Positions 53,896 through 63,735 of a stretch of 64,000 nt of DNA are shown here, piece by piece. Numbering within the stretch: the stretch's first letter is position 1; each line of letters begins with the position of its first letter. The position numbers were made by a program, and so were the translations under genes. The notes below the pieces were generated by a model. It made no database searches. It was given only the letters and a program-made list of their open reading frames with translations, and was not told the origin of the DNA. The DNA comes from an uncultured Bacteroidales bacterium (lineage in GTDB: Bacteria; Bacteroidota; Bacteroidia; Bacteroidales; UBA932), in NCBI GenBank assembly GCA_900316525.1, contig ONDF01000004.1:1-64000 (forward strand), in the 5' to 3' direction.

Positions 53896-54713
53896 TCCGT
53901 AAACTGAAGAACAAACTTTCCCATCTGTTTCATCCTGTCCAGGGTGAAATGTGGTGTCTGCACCGGGTGGTGGAGAAGCGAAGCGAGTATCCGAGCAACC
54001 GTGAATTGGAACTGACGCCGTCTTACCTGGAATCCTTGATTCTCAGGCGCCAGCGCGAAGGATTCGTATTTGTCGGCATCGACAGTCTCCTGCAGGGCTC
54101 GTCAATCTTCCCGCAGAAAAGGATCAATGTCACTTTTGACGACGGTTTCCGTGATGTCTATCAGCATGCGTACCCGCTGTTCCTGAAGTATCGGATCCCT
54201 TTTACCATCTTTCTGACGACGGACTTCCCGGAAGGGAAGGCCGATGTCTGGTGGATCCAACTGGAGCAAGGCCGTTCCGTCGAGGATTTCGAACGCTTGA
54301 TGAAGCAGGTCTATGACAGCGGAAAGCCGATGGCCGGCGTGATGCATGCCCTGACGGGGACGTATCCGGACCCGGAGTTGTGCCGGTCCCTTGCCCTGTC
54401 TTGGTCGGAACTTCGGGAGATGGTGGAGAGCGGACTGTGCACCATCGGCTCGCATACCGTATCACATCCCGGCCTGACCCGGATCGGGGCGGAAGCCTGC
54501 CGTCGGGAACTGGAAGCGTCCAGGCAGGTCATCAAGGATCGGCTCGGACTGGACGCGGTCCATCTGTCCTATCCCCATAGTATGGAGAATGATGCTGTAC
54601 GCCAGATGGTTAAGGAGGCCGGGTATGCTTCGGCCGCCTTGGGCTATGGCGGGAACATCCGGAGAGGGGACGACCTATATCGTTTGCAACGCAAGTTTAT
54701 CGTTCAGGAATAA
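53892..54713 (+). CDS. Polysaccharide deacetylase (NodB/CE4-like)
   Basis: 273 aa. NVTFDDGFRDVYQHAYPLF (FDDG at 82-85) carries the catalytic Asp and a metal Asp; GSHTVSHPGLTRI supplies the two metal His. No signal peptide is evident, so it may act on cytoplasmic, lipid-linked substrates. Removes N-acetyl from a sugar, giving a free amine. Stop overlaps the next ATG by 1 base. Confidence 0.87.
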   Translation: MIRKLKNKLSHLFHPVQGEMWCLHRVVEKRSEYPSNRELELTPSYLESLILRRQREGFVFVGIDSLLQGSSIFPQKRINVTFDDGFRDVYQHAYPLFLKYRIPFTIFLTTDFPEGKADVWWIQLEQGRSVEDFERLMKQVYDSGKPMAGVMHALTGTYPDPELCRSLALSWSELREMVESGLCTIGSHTVSHPGLTRIGAEACRRELEASRQVIKDRLGLDAVHLSYPHSMENDAVRQMVKEAGYASAALGYGGNIRRGDDLYRLQRKFIVQE

Positions 54714-55264
54714 TGGCAAAGTTTTTCCCGGATATCGTTTTCACCGATCTGTACCGATATAACGGCGGACAAGGGGTCCGGCAGCTGCTGGACACGGCCA
54801 TCCGGAAAGCGGATTTCCGGTGGGTTCTCCTGTTCCGGCTGTATCAGGGACGCCGTCATCCCGTCCTGTTCCGGTGGATGCTCCGCCGTTGCTCGCGGAA
54901 AACGGGCATTCAAATCGGCTGGCATACCCGGATAGGCGCGGGGCTTGTGCTGATTCATTGCGGAGACATCGCGGTCAATAACGAAGCTGTTCTCGGGAGA
55001 AACTGCACCCTGTACCAAGGGGTCACCGTCGGAATGGAGTTCCGGGGGGAGCGGAAAGGCAATCCGGTGATCGGAAACAATGTCTGGATCGGAAGCAACG
55101 CTTGTGTCGTCGGAAATATCACGATTGGAGACGATGTCTTGATCGCTCCGCTTGCGTTTGTGAATTTTGACGTGCCTTCCCATTCCATCGTGGTCGGGAA
55201 TCCGGCCAAGGTTGTCCACCGCGACCACGCTACGGAACACTATATCACGCGCTGCCAGGATTGA
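54713..55264 (+). CDS. Serine O-acetyltransferase-like enzyme
   Basis: 183 aa. GWHTRIGAGLVLIHCGDIAV and NPVIGNNVWIGSNACVVGNI form the C-terminal beta helix of the CysE branch; HCGDIAVNNEA is the serine-acetyltransferase-like active-site loop. The N-terminal helical part is short. In polysaccharide clusters such enzymes usually acetylate a sugar (WcaB/EpsC-like). Confidence 0.85.
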   Translation: MAKFFPDIVFTDLYRYNGGQGVRQLLDTAIRKADFRWVLLFRLYQGRRHPVLFRWMLRRCSRKTGIQIGWHTRIGAGLVLIHCGDIAVNNEAVLGRNCTLYQGVTVGMEFRGERKGNPVIGNNVWIGSNACVVGNITIGDDVLIAPLAFVNFDVPSHSIVVGNPAKVVHRDHATEHYITRCQD

Positions 55265-55269
55265 ACCCT

Positions 55270-56250
55270 ATGGACAAGAAACGGGACATCACCTTCGACA
55301 TTATGAAGGGCATCGGCATCCTGCTGGTGATTACGGCGCATTACTTTGGCTGGAACCATCCGCTGCTGGACCAGGGAATCAATTCCTTCCATATGCCGAT
55401 GTTCTTCTGCGTGGCGGGTTATTTCTCCAAGTCCTTCACGTCCTGGAGCGACGCCCGGGCGCAGGTTGCCAAGTTTGCGCGGCGCTTGCTTCCAGCCTTT
55501 ATTTTCACGCAGGTGTGCATCATCCTTTGGACGGTTTTGATGGCCTTGACGAAGGAGGAGACCTGGGGACGGGTTACCCTGCAGACGCTTTCGCTGTTCT
55601 GGGCGGATCCTCACGGCCCCCATACCCCCTGGGGGCAGTTGTATGTCGGGGTCATCTGGTTCCTGCTGGCCCTGTTCGTCGCAAAATGCCTGCTGCTCCT
55701 GCTGTCCCGGATGAAAGGCTGGGCGATCCCGGTATCCATCGCTCTTGCCGTCGGCGCTCTCGGGCTGTACCGGGTATTCCCTTATTCCATCTGGTGCATT
55801 TCCCTCGGGCTGATGGGGTTGCCGTTCCTGACCATCGGATGGTGGGCCCGGACGCACAGGATTCCGGTCTGGTTCATCCTGGTCTGTATCGTCTGCTGGG
55901 TCGTGGCCGTCCTGTATTCCCATCTCGGGATGTATGATATGGAATGGGACTGCTATCCGCTGAACTTCCTGGGCGCCTTGGGCGGTACTTTCTGCCTGTA
56001 TTTCGTCAGCAAGTTCCTGGGCAGATACCTTCGGGTTCTTCCCCGGGTCCTGGCCGTCCTGGGCATATGGTCTCTCGCGATCATGTGTTTCCACAACTTG
56101 GAATTGGATTGTCGTTTGGGAAACCATGCGATGGCGCTGATTCCATTCACTTTGCCCGTATGGGGAAAGTTTGTCTTCCGTTACCTGCTCACGATTGGGC
56201 TTGCCGCCGTGGCAGTCCATTTTCCGGTCTTGAAACGGCTTTTCGTTTAA
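55270..56250 (+). CDS. Acyltransferase family 3 membrane protein
   Basis: 326 aa from MDKKRDITFDIMKGIGILLV; a TTG 9 bases upstream (55261) is less likely. Ten or so hydrophobic segments; the early ITAHYFGWNHPL contains the conserved His of this family (OafA/WecH type), and INSFHMPMFFCVAGYFSK is the second conserved block. Transfers acyl groups to a polymer or precursor across the membrane. Confidence 0.87.
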   Translation: MDKKRDITFDIMKGIGILLVITAHYFGWNHPLLDQGINSFHMPMFFCVAGYFSKSFTSWSDARAQVAKFARRLLPAFIFTQVCIILWTVLMALTKEETWGRVTLQTLSLFWADPHGPHTPWGQLYVGVIWFLLALFVAKCLLLLLSRMKGWAIPVSIALAVGALGLYRVFPYSIWCISLGLMGLPFLTIGWWARTHRIPVWFILVCIVCWVVAVLYSHLGMYDMEWDCYPLNFLGALGGTFCLYFVSKFLGRYLRVLPRVLAVLGIWSLAIMCFHNLELDCRLGNHAMALIPFTLPVWGKFVFRYLLTIGLAAVAVHFPVLKRLFV

Positions 56251-56254
56251 AAGG

Positions 56255-57826
56255 ATGAATCCGACCTTGTCCATACTGATGCCCGTCTACAAGACGGCTC
56301 CCTATCTGCAGGAGGCGATCGACAGCATGCTGTCGCAACGTTTTTCCGATTTCGAACTGATTGTCCTGAACGACTGTTCTCCGGATGATGCGGAAGAAAT
56401 CCTGGACCGGTACGACGACCCTCGGATTGTCCGTTATCGTGGCGAAAAGAACCAGGGCCTGGCCAATGTCCTGAATGTCGGGATGGATATGGCCCGGGGG
56501 AGGTATATCGCGAGAATGGACAGCGATGACATCTCCCTTCCGGAAAGATTCGAAACCCAGGTGAACTATCTGGAGTCGCATCCGGACATCGACCTTTGTT
56601 CCTGCGGCATGAAACTCTTCGGTGCCAAGGACGGAACCTGGGTCCGGGATGCCGATCCGGAGATGGTCAAGATAACGGCGCTGTTTTTCTCACCGATCCT
56701 GCATGCTTCCAGTGTTTGGAGAAAAGGCGCATTCGAACGGTTCGGCCTCCGTTTCCGGCAGGAAATGGTTCCTGCGGAGGATTATGACTTATGGTGCCGC
56801 GCCCTCGTCAAGGGTTTGCGGCTGGTCAATATCCCGGAGTGCCTCTATCTGTATCGTATCCGTCCGAATCAGGCGACAGAGAATACGGAGAGGACCTCGG
56901 GCAAGGAAGTCGAAGTCCGGCGGGATTTCCTTCAGTCGGTCTATCCGTCCCTGACGGAGTCGGATATCGACACATTCGCCAGATTGACTGCGGTGACCGA
57001 TCCGGAGCAGTTCAAGGTTTTGTCGTCCCGCCTGCTTGCCGCCAACGGAGAATCCGTTTTCTTTGATCAGGTCAAACTTGGGCGGCGGCTGGAAAAGCGC
57101 CGGCAGGCGCTGGCTTCGCAATCCCTGCAGGGACAGTTCTCCTGGAAGAACCTGAAAACGCTCAGCTTGAAGGAGATTGTTCGGTGGATCGGCATTACAC
57201 CCTTTATTCTCAAGAACTTCTTTCATATCGATAAAGGAGCCACGCTTCGTCTCCGGAGGCGGAATACGAACCAAAGAGGCTTTTCCGCCGTCGCGATGAA
57301 AGGCAGCCGGGTCAGCCTGGCCAAGACTTCCGAACTGTCCGTCCTGCAGGGGAGACTCACCCTGAACGCCAAGTGGTCAAAGAAAGATCCGTCGGCCTCC
57401 CTGTTGGTACTGGGCGAGAGTGCCCGGCTGATCTGCGAGGGCACTTTCGATTTCTATTCAGGTTCGCGGATCTACGTGAATCAGGGTGCGACCCTGCAAC
57501 TGGGCGGCGGCTATGTCAATCACGACCTGCGTCTCAGTTGCTTTGAAAGTATCACCATCGGAAAGGGCGTCGTTATCAGCGAGAATGTCACCATCCGGGA
57601 CAGCGATGACCATACTCTTGTCGGCTCCGACAAACCGATGACGCAGCCGGTCGTCATCGGTGACCACGTCTGGATCGGTATGAACGTCACCATCCTGAAA
57701 GGCGTGACCATCGGCAGCGGCGCAGTTGTCGCAGCTGGTGCGGTCGTTACCCGGGATGTGCCGGCCCATACCTTGGCGGGCGGTGTGCCTGCCCGCGTCC
57801 TCAAGACCGGAGTTTCTTGGTATTGA
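56255..57826 (+). CDS. Bifunctional GT2 glycosyltransferase fused to hexapeptide acetyltransferase
   Basis: 523 aa. Residues 1-~235: GT2 domain (LSILMPVYKTAPYLQEAID, ARMDSDDISLPERFE at 86-100). About 240-320: helical linker. About 345-523: left-handed beta helix ending QPVVIGDHVWIGMNVTILKG, IGSGAVVAAGAVVTRDVPAH and ARVLKTGVSWY, i.e. a full WcaF/Maa-type acetyltransferase. One chain would attach and acetylate a residue. There is no stop or frameshift between domains. Confidence 0.85.
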   Translation: MNPTLSILMPVYKTAPYLQEAIDSMLSQRFSDFELIVLNDCSPDDAEEILDRYDDPRIVRYRGEKNQGLANVLNVGMDMARGRYIARMDSDDISLPERFETQVNYLESHPDIDLCSCGMKLFGAKDGTWVRDADPEMVKITALFFSPILHASSVWRKGAFERFGLRFRQEMVPAEDYDLWCRALVKGLRLVNIPECLYLYRIRPNQATENTERTSGKEVEVRRDFLQSVYPSLTESDIDTFARLTAVTDPEQFKVLSSRLLAANGESVFFDQVKLGRRLEKRRQALASQSLQGQFSWKNLKTLSLKEIVRWIGITPFILKNFFHIDKGATLRLRRRNTNQRGFSAVAMKGSRVSLAKTSELSVLQGRLTLNAKWSKKDPSASLLVLGESARLICEGTFDFYSGSRIYVNQGATLQLGGGYVNHDLRLSCFESITIGKGVVISENVTIRDSDDHTLVGSDKPMTQPVVIGDHVWIGMNVTILKGVTIGSGAVVAAGAVVTRDVPAHTLAGGVPARVLKTGVSWY

Positions 57827-57838
57827 AGTCCTTGAGAA

Positions 57839-58777
57839 ATGCGATTCTCCATCATCATCCCCATCTACAATGTCTCCGCTTTCCTGCCTGAGTGCTTGGA
57901 CAGCGTAGCCGGCCAGGCTTTCTCTGATTATGAGGTCGTCTGCGTTGATGACGGGAGTACGGATGATTCTTTCGGGATTGCGAAAAGGTACGTCGATGCG
58001 CATGGGAACTGGCAACTGATCCACCAGGAAAACCAGGGGCTGGGCGCCGCCCGGAACACGGGCTTGAAGCATGCTTCGGGGGATTACGTTCTTTTTTTGG
58101 ACAGTGATGACCGGTTGAGGCCGGATTCCTTGCGGATCCTTGCGGAGAATCTGTCGGACGAGGACCTTTTATGCTTCAACGGGCAGAGGTTCCTCCATGA
58201 AACAGGCGCTTATGAGGCGGCGGACAGCCTGACGCCGGAAAGCTATCGTTCCGGTTGGGATTACTATAATGACAATGCGTTGAAGCAAAGGGACTTCGCT
58301 TTCGTTTGTGTCGTTCTTCGCTGTTATAAGAGGACATACTTGGTGGAGCATGCCCTTCGGTTCAAGCCCGGCATCTATCACGAGGACAATCTCTTTACCC
58401 CGCTCGCATGTTATCATGCCGGGAAGGTCAGAGTCATTCCGGACATCCTGTACGACTACCGGGTCCGGGCGAGCAGTATCATGACCTCCCGCAGTTTGAA
58501 GCATTGGCAGGACGTCGTCGGCATCGCCAACGAACTGGCCGCTTTCTTCGTTCCGAAAGATACGATCGACAAGACGACGGTGTATCAGGTCCTGACGCAT
58601 CACTATCAGGTGGCGTTCGCGCAACTGACACCTGCGGAGGACAAGGAACTGCTCCCGCTTGTCGACTGGAAGTCCTATCGGGCCGTATCCCGGACCAAAC
58701 CCCGGCATCGGTTGCTGTATGCCGCCTTGCGGGTCAGCCCCCGGCTGTTCAGGGTCGTTCTCAAAAGAATCGGATGA
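57839..58777 (+). CDS. GT2 glycosyltransferase
   Basis: 312 aa. MRFSIIIPIYNVSAFLPECL, EVVCVDDGSTDDSFGIAKRY, GLGAARNTGLKHASGDYV and LDSDDRL are GT2 blocks. Closest in the window to the next gene (MRFSVIIPLYNK...), probably an old duplication. The stop overlaps the possible ATG at 58774. Confidence 0.9.
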   Translation: MRFSIIIPIYNVSAFLPECLDSVAGQAFSDYEVVCVDDGSTDDSFGIAKRYVDAHGNWQLIHQENQGLGAARNTGLKHASGDYVLFLDSDDRLRPDSLRILAENLSDEDLLCFNGQRFLHETGAYEAADSLTPESYRSGWDYYNDNALKQRDFAFVCVVLRCYKRTYLVEHALRFKPGIYHEDNLFTPLACYHAGKVRVIPDILYDYRVRASSIMTSRSLKHWQDVVGIANELAAFFVPKDTIDKTTVYQVLTHHYQVAFAQLTPAEDKELLPLVDWKSYRAVSRTKPRHRLLYAALRVSPRLFRVVLKRIG

Positions 58778-59745
58778 TTGCCATGCGGTTTTCCGTCATC
58801 ATTCCCCTGTACAATAAGGCACCCTATGTCGGGAAGGCCTTGCAGTCTGTATTGGATCAATCCTTCACGGACTTTGAATTGATTGTAGTTGATGACGGCA
58901 GCACCGATGAGTCCGCGCGCGTAGTCGAGACGGTCTTGTCTGAAGCGAACGTTGATTGTCAATTGATCCGGCAGGAGAATGCCGGCGTTTCCGCGGCGCG
59001 GAACAACGGCGTTGCCCGTTCCAGGGGCGATTTTCTTTGTTTCCTGGATGCCGACGACTGGTGGGCCCCGTCTTTCCTGGCCGAAATGTCTGCGTTGATC
59101 GACGAGTATCCCGAAGCAGGCATCTATGGCACAGGTTACGTCATCGTGAACGAGACCAAACGCAAAACCCGTGTAGCGCCCCTTGGGCTCGAACCAGGTT
59201 TCGAAAAGGGCTATATCGATTATTGCCGGGTCTATGCGAAGACCATGGCAATGCCGCTGACTTCCATCTCGGTAGCCATGCCCAGGAGGGTTTTTGATGA
59301 GATGGGGGGATTCCCGGCCGGTGTCAAGCTGGGCGAGGACTTTCTGCTGTGGGTCCGGACCGCCCTGCATCATCAGGTCGCCTTCCTGAACAAGCCCTTG
59401 GCTTTCTATAATCAGGATGTCGATGCGCAGTTCCGGGCGGTAGGCCGTCTTCATGAACCCCGTGCGCATATGCTGTGGAACCTGGGTTTTCTGGAAGAGG
59501 AAGAGAAGGACAATCCGGCTTTGAAACAGTTGATCGACAACCTTCGCACGATCAATCTCATCTCGTATCTGCTCCACGGACAGTATCGGGAAGACGCCCG
59601 GCGGGAACTGGCCAAGGTCGATTGGACCAGACAGCCTAAAAAGACGCGGGATCTGTATCGCAAACCGATTCCCTATCTGGCCGTCCGGCAATGGATTCTC
59701 TGCCAGGGGGCGCGTGTGAAGCAATGGATTGTCAAACACAGATGA
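58774..59745 (+). CDS. GT2 glycosyltransferase
   Basis: 323 aa from the ATGA overlap; an in-frame ATG at 58783 (MRFSVIIPLYN) matches its neighbour's start and may be the true one. ELIVVDDGSTDESARVVETV, GVSAARNNGVARSRGDFLCF and LDADDWW are GT2 blocks; KLGEDFLLWVR fits the acceptor side. 4-base overlap with the GT32 gene after it. Confidence 0.9.
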   Translation: MIAMRFSVIIPLYNKAPYVGKALQSVLDQSFTDFELIVVDDGSTDESARVVETVLSEANVDCQLIRQENAGVSAARNNGVARSRGDFLCFLDADDWWAPSFLAEMSALIDEYPEAGIYGTGYVIVNETKRKTRVAPLGLEPGFEKGYIDYCRVYAKTMAMPLTSISVAMPRRVFDEMGGFPAGVKLGEDFLLWVRTALHHQVAFLNKPLAFYNQDVDAQFRAVGRLHEPRAHMLWNLGFLEEEEKDNPALKQLIDNLRTINLISYLLHGQYREDARRELAKVDWTRQPKKTRDLYRKPIPYLAVRQWILCQGARVKQWIVKHR

Positions 59746-60455
59746 TACCGAGAATCATCCATTATTGTTGGTTCGGCAAGGGACCGATTCCCGAAACGGC
59801 GCAGAAATGCATCGCGTCCTGGCATCGTTTTATGCCGGATTGGGAGTATGTCCTGTGGAATGAGGAGAATTTCGACATCGCCTCCTTTGCCTATGCCCAG
59901 GAAGCCTATGACGCGAAAAAGTTCGCGTTTGTGAGCGATGTCGCCCGGTTGAAGGCGCTCAAGGAGCGAGGGGGGATTTACTTCGATGTCGACTTTGAAG
60001 TATACAAATCCTTTGACGATCTGCTTCGGAATGAGGCTTTCGCGGGTTTCGAGGGGAGCAAGCACAACCCGGTCATGATGGGTGTGCTCGGTTCCGTTCC
60101 CGATGGACAGTGGGTGTCCCGGCAGTTGGAACGCTATGAAAACCGGCATTTCCTCGTGGACGGGAAGCCGGATTTGACGACCAATGTCAAGTTCATTACG
60201 GACGGGATGATCGGGCAGGGTTTTCTGCCCAATGGACAGGAACAGGAGTGTCAGGGACTTCATATCTATCCAGTCGATTATTTCTGTCCGCGGCTGACCA
60301 CCGGGGAGTACAAAAGGACGGATAACACCTATTGTGAACAAAAGGGAGAAATGTCATCCTGGGCGGCATTGTCTCCAGGGGATCGTCTATTCCGCCGGCT
60401 TCCTACCTGGCTCAGGGTGTTCCTTATCAAGACAAAACGTTTTATTATCGGATAA
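59742..60455 (+). CDS. GT32 glycosyltransferase (capsular type)
   Basis: 237 aa from MIPRIIHYCWFGKGPIPETA; upstream in-frame ATG codons lie inside the previous gene. FAFVSDVARLKALKERGGIY and FDVDFEVYKS carry the DxD motif. Paralogue of the gene at 53074. The start forms an ATGA overlap. Confidence 0.9.
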   Translation: MIPRIIHYCWFGKGPIPETAQKCIASWHRFMPDWEYVLWNEENFDIASFAYAQEAYDAKKFAFVSDVARLKALKERGGIYFDVDFEVYKSFDDLLRNEAFAGFEGSKHNPVMMGVLGSVPDGQWVSRQLERYENRHFLVDGKPDLTTNVKFITDGMIGQGFLPNGQEQECQGLHIYPVDYFCPRLTTGEYKRTDNTYCEQKGEMSSWAALSPGDRLFRRLPTWLRVFLIKTKRFIIG

Positions 60456-60461
60456 TATACA

Positions 60462-61865
60462 ATGATTCCTTACTTTCCAAAGCAGATTGGTGAACGGGCG
60501 ATGCTCGTCTATTTGATATCGTTGTCCCTTGTCAGCCTTGTTTTTGTGAATTATATCATGGGACTTGGCTATATCGCATTGGGCTTTTTCTGGGTGTGCG
60601 GCTTTTTTGGCATGGTCGCCCTTTGCAGTAAGGGCTGGCGCTCGTTCTCGGAGAAACGGTTTGTGGAAACGATTGTCATGGTGGGATTGACATTACGTAT
60701 CGTATGGGTCATCGTATCTTATTTCTTCTATGAGGCTGTGACCGGCATCCCCTTCGAGTTCAGTGCCGCTGATTCGCTGGCCTATCATGATGATGCCATG
60801 TGGCTCGCCAGTGAACCGATTTCTTCTACGTGGCGTTATCTGTTCGGTTCCGTCATCATGTTTGCAGACAGCGGATATCCTTTCATCTTGTCCATCATCT
60901 ACCGGATTTTCGGTCCGATTGTCATCATTCCCCGAATCATCAACGCCTTGCTGAGTACATGGACCTGTGTGCTTCTATACAAGATGGCCGCGCGGACTTT
61001 TGAGGAAGAAACGGCCCGTATGGCAGCGATCATGATGGTTTTCATGCCTAATTTGATCATTTATTGCGGCTATCACTTGAAAGAGACCTTGATGTTATTC
61101 CTGCTGGTGGCCGGTCTGGAGCGGATTGATGCTTTGCTGCGCAGTAAGCAGCTGTCTTTCTGGGGTGTAGTTGTTCCGTCTCTGCTGGTTGGCAGTCTCT
61201 TCCTTTTCAGGACAGTTATGGGAGCCGCCGCCGTTTTTGCGTTTGCCTCGGCTATTCTGGTGTCCTCCGCTCCCAGTATGAAGCGAGGAGGCAAGCGGAT
61301 TGCCCTGATAGCGTGGGGTGTCCTCGCGCTCGTGGTTTTTGCGGGTGGTTCCATTGCGACCGAGGTTGAGGAGATGTGGGAAGGAAGGGAAGAGAATGTG
61401 GTCAATAAGCGGGCGCAGCAGGCAATCCTCGGTAATCAATGGGCACAGTATGCAACGGGAACAGTCATGGCGCCCATGATCGTCGTCTTGCCTTTCGCCA
61501 CGATGGTGGATGTCGATGAGCAATACGGTCAGCAGGCCAAGTCCGGCGGAAACTTCATCCGCAACTTTATGGGATTCTTTGCTTTGCTGGCCATTTATGA
61601 AGCGATCCGACGTAAGAAATGGAGAGATTTCGTGTTGTTCGGCGCTTTTGTCGTGGCTTATCTAGGTATCGTTGCTTTCAGCGGCTTCAGTAATTCGGAA
61701 CGGTTTCTCTTACCAGGTCTTCCCTGTTTGATCGTGATGTGGGCCTATGGGGTGTCCTCGTTGCGGAAAGCAACCTATAAGTTATTGTTTCCGTGGTGCA
61801 TCCTGGTTGTCGCCATGGAAATCGGCTGGGCGTTTTTCAAGATCGGAAGCCGAGGATTGTTTTGA
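60462..61865 (+). CDS. Polytopic membrane protein, GT-C-like or polymerase-like
   Basis: 467 aa with about 10-12 hydrophobic segments. A periplasmic loop SAADSLAYHDDAMWLASEP with an acidic cluster follows TM3, then NALLSTWTCVLLYKMAAR and MVFMPNLIIYCGYHLKETLM. This fits GT39/ArnT-like GT-C enzymes or a Wzy-type protein; I cannot choose between them. An export system of the ABC type does not need a Wzy, so a GT-C role is a little more likely. Confidence 0.65.
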   Translation: MIPYFPKQIGERAMLVYLISLSLVSLVFVNYIMGLGYIALGFFWVCGFFGMVALCSKGWRSFSEKRFVETIVMVGLTLRIVWVIVSYFFYEAVTGIPFEFSAADSLAYHDDAMWLASEPISSTWRYLFGSVIMFADSGYPFILSIIYRIFGPIVIIPRIINALLSTWTCVLLYKMAARTFEEETARMAAIMMVFMPNLIIYCGYHLKETLMLFLLVAGLERIDALLRSKQLSFWGVVVPSLLVGSLFLFRTVMGAAAVFAFASAILVSSAPSMKRGGKRIALIAWGVLALVVFAGGSIATEVEEMWEGREENVVNKRAQQAILGNQWAQYATGTVMAPMIVVLPFATMVDVDEQYGQQAKSGGNFIRNFMGFFALLAIYEAIRRKKWRDFVLFGAFVVAYLGIVAFSGFSNSERFLLPGLPCLIVMWAYGVSSLRKATYKLLFPWCILVVAMEIGWAFFKIGSRGLF

Positions 61866-61868
61866 TCG

Positions 61869-63731
61869 ATGAATAGTCTGGACACAATCAAGCTGGTCAT
61901 CTGGGATCTGGATGAAACCTTCTGGACGGGAACGTTGTCAGAAGGCGGGGTCGTGGTCCCTCCGGAGAATATCCGGTTGGTGCGTGATCTCACCGATTGC
62001 GGTATCATCCAATCCATCTGTTCAAAGAATGATTTAGAGCCGACCAAGGTCCGGCTTCAGGAGCTTGGAATCTGGGACCTGTTCGTATTCCCTTCGATTA
62101 ATTGGGAGGGGAAAGGTCCTCAAATCAAGGAGAAACTGGACAAGATGGCGCTCAGACCGGTCAATGTACTCTTTCTGGATGATAATCCTTCGAATCTCGG
62201 AGAAGCCAGGCATTATCTGCCCGATTTACAGACGGCCGGTCCGGAAATACTGCCGGAACTGATCGAATGGGCGAAACGGAAGGAGAAAAAGGATACGGCG
62301 CATAAACGCCTCAAGCAATACAAGATCCTCGAGGAAAAGGACCAGGCCTCGAAATCCTTCGCCAGCAGCGAGGACTTCCTGTATGACAGCCATATCCGGG
62401 TCGAGGTCCATCAGGATTGCTTGAATCAGCTTCAACGGATTCACGAGTTGCTGCTGAGGAGCAATCAACTGAATTACACGAAGAAAAGGATTGGCATTGA
62501 GGAACTGGAGTCCATTTTGAAGGATCCCGAGTATACGTGCGGCTATGTGTCCGTCAAGGACCGCTACGGCGACTATGGGATTGTCGGATTCTATGCGAAG
62601 CGGGGCGACCGGCTGGAACACTTCCTGTTCTCCTGCCGGACGATGGGCCAGAAGATCGAGCAGTGGGTCTATGCCCAACTGGGATTCCCCGAGTTGGAAG
62701 TGGTCGGTGAGGTCCGGACCCAGTTGAACCGGACGGAGTGTCCCGGATGGATCAATCAGCCGGAAACCCTGGACGGGGCCGACAATGCGCCGGCCGAGGA
62801 AACGCTCACTTGTCGTATCCTGATGAAAGGCCCCTGCGATCTGTCCCACTCCCTGGTCTATATCAAAGGCGCCGGCCAGATCGACACCGAATTCACGTAC
62901 GTGAGCAATGCCGCAGGGCAAGTCATCGACGCCCATAACCATTCGGTCCATATCGAAGGCCTGCATACCTATTCGGAGCAGGACAGGAAAGAACTGGCCG
63001 ATGACTGCCTGTTCATCGACCCGGCGATGCTTTCCGGGACCTTTTTCACGAAAAAGTACGATCTGATTGTCCTCAGCACCTTGATCGAGTCCACTTATCA
63101 GATCTATCGGAAAAAAGGAACGAACCTGCGCGTAGTCTTCGGCGGGAATGACCTTACCGATCCGGCGCATTGGGAGGGGTACGTCAATCAAGCGTACTAT
63201 ACGGGCGGAAACACTTTTACCGAAGAGTATCTGCAGTCTTTTTCCAGGAAATACGAATGCCTTGGACTGACGACGCCGGAGATGTACATTACCTTCCTGC
63301 GAAACTGCCTTGCCTGGCTGCCGGAAGATACTTCCCTCTGCTTGATTCTGGGAGCAACCAAGTTGTTCGAAGGCCAGGAAGAGGTCAAGGAAAGACATCG
63401 TCGGCTCAATGAGGCCATCAAAGCTTTTTCTTCGGATCACCCCAGGATCCGATACATTGAGATCGACGATTGCCTGAACGATCCTTCCGATTTTGCGGGT
63501 GAGATCAATCATTATTCCTCCCGGGTCTATTATGAGATTGCACAGCGGATGATCGAAGTGATCCGGTCCGTTACGGGGAAGGAAATGGATTCGTACTCGT
63601 CGGGAATGGTCTGGGTGGACAATCTGACGCTGCGGGTGCGGAAGCTCTTGAAAAAAATGCTTCGCCCGGACTCCTCCGGCTATCGGGCCCTTAAAAGTGT
63701 CTACGACAAGATTTACAAGAAACGCGGTTGA
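61869..63731 (+). CDS. HAD-IIIC phosphatase (FkbH-like) with C-terminal SGNH-like domain
   Basis: 620 aa. N-terminal HAD: VIWDLDETFWTGTLSEG (D13/D15), CSKNDL, VLFLDDNPSN. About 185-310: FkbH-type acyltransferase-like region (RSNQLNYTKKR, YVSVKDRYGDYGIVGFYA, SCRTMGQKIEQW). C-terminal ~300 residues look SGNH-like (VLSTLIESTYQIY, LILGATKLFEG, EINHYSSRVYYEIA with the late His). FkbH proteins load glyceryl or similar acyl groups in polyketide and glycan pathways; here it may build a non-sugar substituent. Confidence 0.78.
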   Translation: MNSLDTIKLVIWDLDETFWTGTLSEGGVVVPPENIRLVRDLTDCGIIQSICSKNDLEPTKVRLQELGIWDLFVFPSINWEGKGPQIKEKLDKMALRPVNVLFLDDNPSNLGEARHYLPDLQTAGPEILPELIEWAKRKEKKDTAHKRLKQYKILEEKDQASKSFASSEDFLYDSHIRVEVHQDCLNQLQRIHELLLRSNQLNYTKKRIGIEELESILKDPEYTCGYVSVKDRYGDYGIVGFYAKRGDRLEHFLFSCRTMGQKIEQWVYAQLGFPELEVVGEVRTQLNRTECPGWINQPETLDGADNAPAEETLTCRILMKGPCDLSHSLVYIKGAGQIDTEFTYVSNAAGQVIDAHNHSVHIEGLHTYSEQDRKELADDCLFIDPAMLSGTFFTKKYDLIVLSTLIESTYQIYRKKGTNLRVVFGGNDLTDPAHWEGYVNQAYYTGGNTFTEEYLQSFSRKYECLGLTTPEMYITFLRNCLAWLPEDTSLCLILGATKLFEGQEEVKERHRRLNEAIKAFSSDHPRIRYIEIDDCLNDPSDFAGEINHYSSRVYYEIAQRMIEVIRSVTGKEMDSYSSGMVWVDNLTLRVRKLLKKMLRPDSSGYRALKSVYDKIYKKRG

Positions 63732-63735
63732 AAGG

